NCBI GenBank assembly: GCA_026987795.1
Contig: JALSMF010000434.1
Coordinates: 1-6,817, forward strand
Direction of reading: 5' to 3'
Length of the DNA: 6,817 nt
Origin: Bacteroidales bacterium
Lineage (GTDB): Bacteria; Bacteroidota; Bacteroidia; Bacteroidales; JAADGE01
Both the position numbers and the translations under genes were made by a program. Numbering within the stretch: position 1 is the stretch's first letter; each line of letters begins with the position of its first letter. Below the pieces are notes generated by a model. That model was not told where the DNA came from and made no database searches. It saw only the letters and a program-made list of their open reading frames with translations. Shown here one piece after another: positions 5,780 through 6,817 of the stretch.

Positions 5780-6817
5780 TTTTTACAGACAATGTCTCCG
5801 TTATCTTTAATTTCTATTATCGCTTCGGGAATATCCTGCTGCATAAGCTCCTGCATTCTTTTTATAACTCGGTTTTGCAGGTCAAGTTTTGTTCCTGTCA
5901 TCTTATCTTGGTAAGTTGCCGTTATTTTTCCTTTTAAGAATTTACCGTTTTCATCAAGATATACTTTTATTATCGGAGCTATTCCGTTTACGCCCCTGAG
6001 ATTAAAGCGGCGATATGTGCAAAAATTACCGAGACTGTAAGCTATAAACCTGTCTTTATACACTTCAACGGCTCTTGTAACGTGAGGACCGTGACCAAAA
6101 ACAACATCGGCTCCGGCATCTACCGCTGTATGAGCAAATTTGTATACATTACCTCTGTTTTGCCCCAAATAATATTCTGTTTGCCTTGTAAGATGCTCGT
6201 GTTTGCTTCCTTCTGCACCTCCGTGAAAAGATACAATCACTATTTGACAATCTTCTTTCAATTTTTTAACGGTATTTTTGACAAGTTCATAATCGGTTAT
6301 TTTGCAGGTTCCGGTATTCGGAGCAAAGGCACAAAATCCGTATTTAATACCGTTAATCGTAAAAGTATCGACAGGATGTGTCGTCAGTCCTGCAAAATGG
6401 AGTCCGGCACGTTCCAAAACTTTCACTGTATTTTTTCTTCCGTATTCACCTAAATCACCAAGATGATTATTGGCAATGCTTACAACGTCAAATCCTGCAT
6501 CAACAAAACAATTTACATATTTTTCGGGCATACTGAAGCGATAACAGTTTGAGCTTTTACAAGGTCTTGCAAGTTCGGGCTTATCCGAATATACCCCTTC
6601 GTTATTTCCGAACGTTACGTCTGCATCTCTTAAAATATCCGCAACCGGTGCAAGCAAAGAGCTGCAGTCGTTATTCGGCGGTAAATAATTGGGAGAAGTC
6701 GGAAAATTTGTTCCCAGCATCATATCGCCTACGCCTATTATTGTAACAGTGTCTGTTTTTAGGGTGTCCGTTTTTACTGTTTCTGCTTTAACGGTATCAC
6801 TTTCTGCAGTATTTTTG
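5770..6817 (-). CDS. CapA/PGA_cap-family protein, metallophosphatase-like fold (5' partial)
   Basis: The frame stays open from the TGA at 5770-5772 to the window edge, so the true start lies beyond 6817. The ATG at 6721-6723 is not the start, because it falls inside the conserved motif G-V-G-D-M-M-L-G. Counting from that ATG, other family motifs are GNNEG (39-43), ANNHLGDLG (84-92), SFHGGAEGSKHEH, then GADVVFGHGPHV and YSLGNF near the C-terminal third. These match the PGA_cap domain of CapA, a calcineurin-like metallophosphoesterase fold. CapA is involved in poly-gamma-glutamate capsule export or anchoring in Bacillus, but the role of Bacteroidetes homologues is not established. Upstream of the domain is a Lys/Thr/Asp-rich linker with a pentapeptide repeat, which suggests an exported protein tethered by a flexible segment. 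The signal peptide is not visible in the window. It converges on mreC with a 10-base overlap of the 3' ends. Confidence 0.9.
   Translation of the reverse strand, partial: KNTAESDTVKAETVKTDTLKTDTVTIIGVGDMMLGTNFPTSPNYLPPNNDCSSLLAPVADILRDADVTFGNNEGVYSDKPELARPCKSSNCYRFSMPEKYVNCFVDAGFDVVSIANNHLGDLGEYGRKNTVKVLERAGLHFAGLTTHPVDTFTINGIKYGFCAFAPNTGTCKITDYELVKNTVKKLKEDCQIVIVSFHGGAEGSKHEHLTRQTEYYLGQNRGNVYKFAHTAVDAGADVVFGHGPHVTRAVEVYKDRFIAYSLGNFCTYRRFNLRGVNGIAPIIKVYLDENGKFLKGKITATYQDKMTGTKLDLQNRVIKRMQELMQQDIPEAIIEIKDNGDIVCKNQN
6748..6792 (-). repeat. 15-base tandem repeat coding for a pentapeptide linker, three copies
   Basis: On the minus strand, three consecutive 15-base units (GTTAAAGCAGAAACA, GTAAAAACGGACACC, CTAAAAACAGACACT) encode VKAET, VKTDT and LKTDT. 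A looser fourth unit, AESDT, precedes them. The period is a multiple of three, so changes in copy number would not shift the frame. It lies in the linker before the CapA-like domain. Confidence 0.7.

Noticed and set aside
6082..6453. Plus-strand open frame of 123 codons opposite the CapA-like gene
   Set aside because: It is antisense to clear PGA_cap motifs, with cysteine-rich, low-complexity translation typical of a shadow frame.
6721..6723. ATG as the start of the CapA-like gene
   Set aside because: It lies inside the conserved G-D-M-M-L-G motif and the frame is open upstream to the window edge, so the gene starts outside the window.
1..6817. Mobile element, CRISPR array, tRNA or phage-like system
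   Set aside because: No terminal inverted repeats, transposase, regularly spaced repeats, tRNA-like fold or integrase was seen on either strand.

Overview
This is an AT-rich window that looks like a Bacteroidetes (probably Bacteroidales-like) chromosome. The evidence is the combination of TAnnTTTG-type -7 promoter elements, start codons without a Shine-Dalgarno sequence, and protein families typical of that phylum: an M23 peptidase with the 'HRDDDVYRMIF' region, a lipoprotein placed directly behind der, and a CapA-like protein. It reads as ordinary core chromosome. I see no insertion sequence, CRISPR array, tRNA or rRNA, and no sign of recent transfer. Species assignment is not possible from the sequence alone.

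Layout. Positions 1-65 hold the last codons of a plus-strand gene, probably an outer-membrane beta-barrel protein, closed by an intrinsic terminator (85-124). Converging on it from the minus strand is a small YbjN-like gene (222-614) with its own terminator (about 157-196) and promoter (653-660). Next, on the minus strand, is a two-gene unit. der (1306-2628) encodes the double-GTPase ribosome assembly factor. It is followed after 6 bases by a small secreted or lipid-anchored protein (739-1299) that starts at TTG. A 181-base divergent region (2629-2809) carries one Bacteroidetes-type promoter in each direction, for der and for the M23 peptidase.

On the plus strand, a membrane-anchored M23 (LytM-type) peptidoglycan endopeptidase (2810-3787) ends in a strong terminator. 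mreB (3898-4917) and mreC (4955-5779) follow. The usual next gene, mreD, is not there. Instead mreC runs 10 bases into the 3' end of a convergent CapA/PGA_cap-family gene (5770 to beyond 6817), whose 5' end lies outside the window.

How the genes fit together. The plus-strand block is about cell shape and wall growth: an M23 endopeptidase cuts cross-links, MreB forms the cytoskeletal filament, and MreC couples it to the periplasmic synthases. The CapA-like protein is probably also an envelope protein, but its role is unknown. der and its partner protein are a separate minus-strand unit.

I found no clearly new system. The points most worth a second look are the missing mreD, the three-segment terminator before mreB, the in-frame der/lipoprotein junction with a TTG start, and the pentapeptide repeat in the CapA-like linker.
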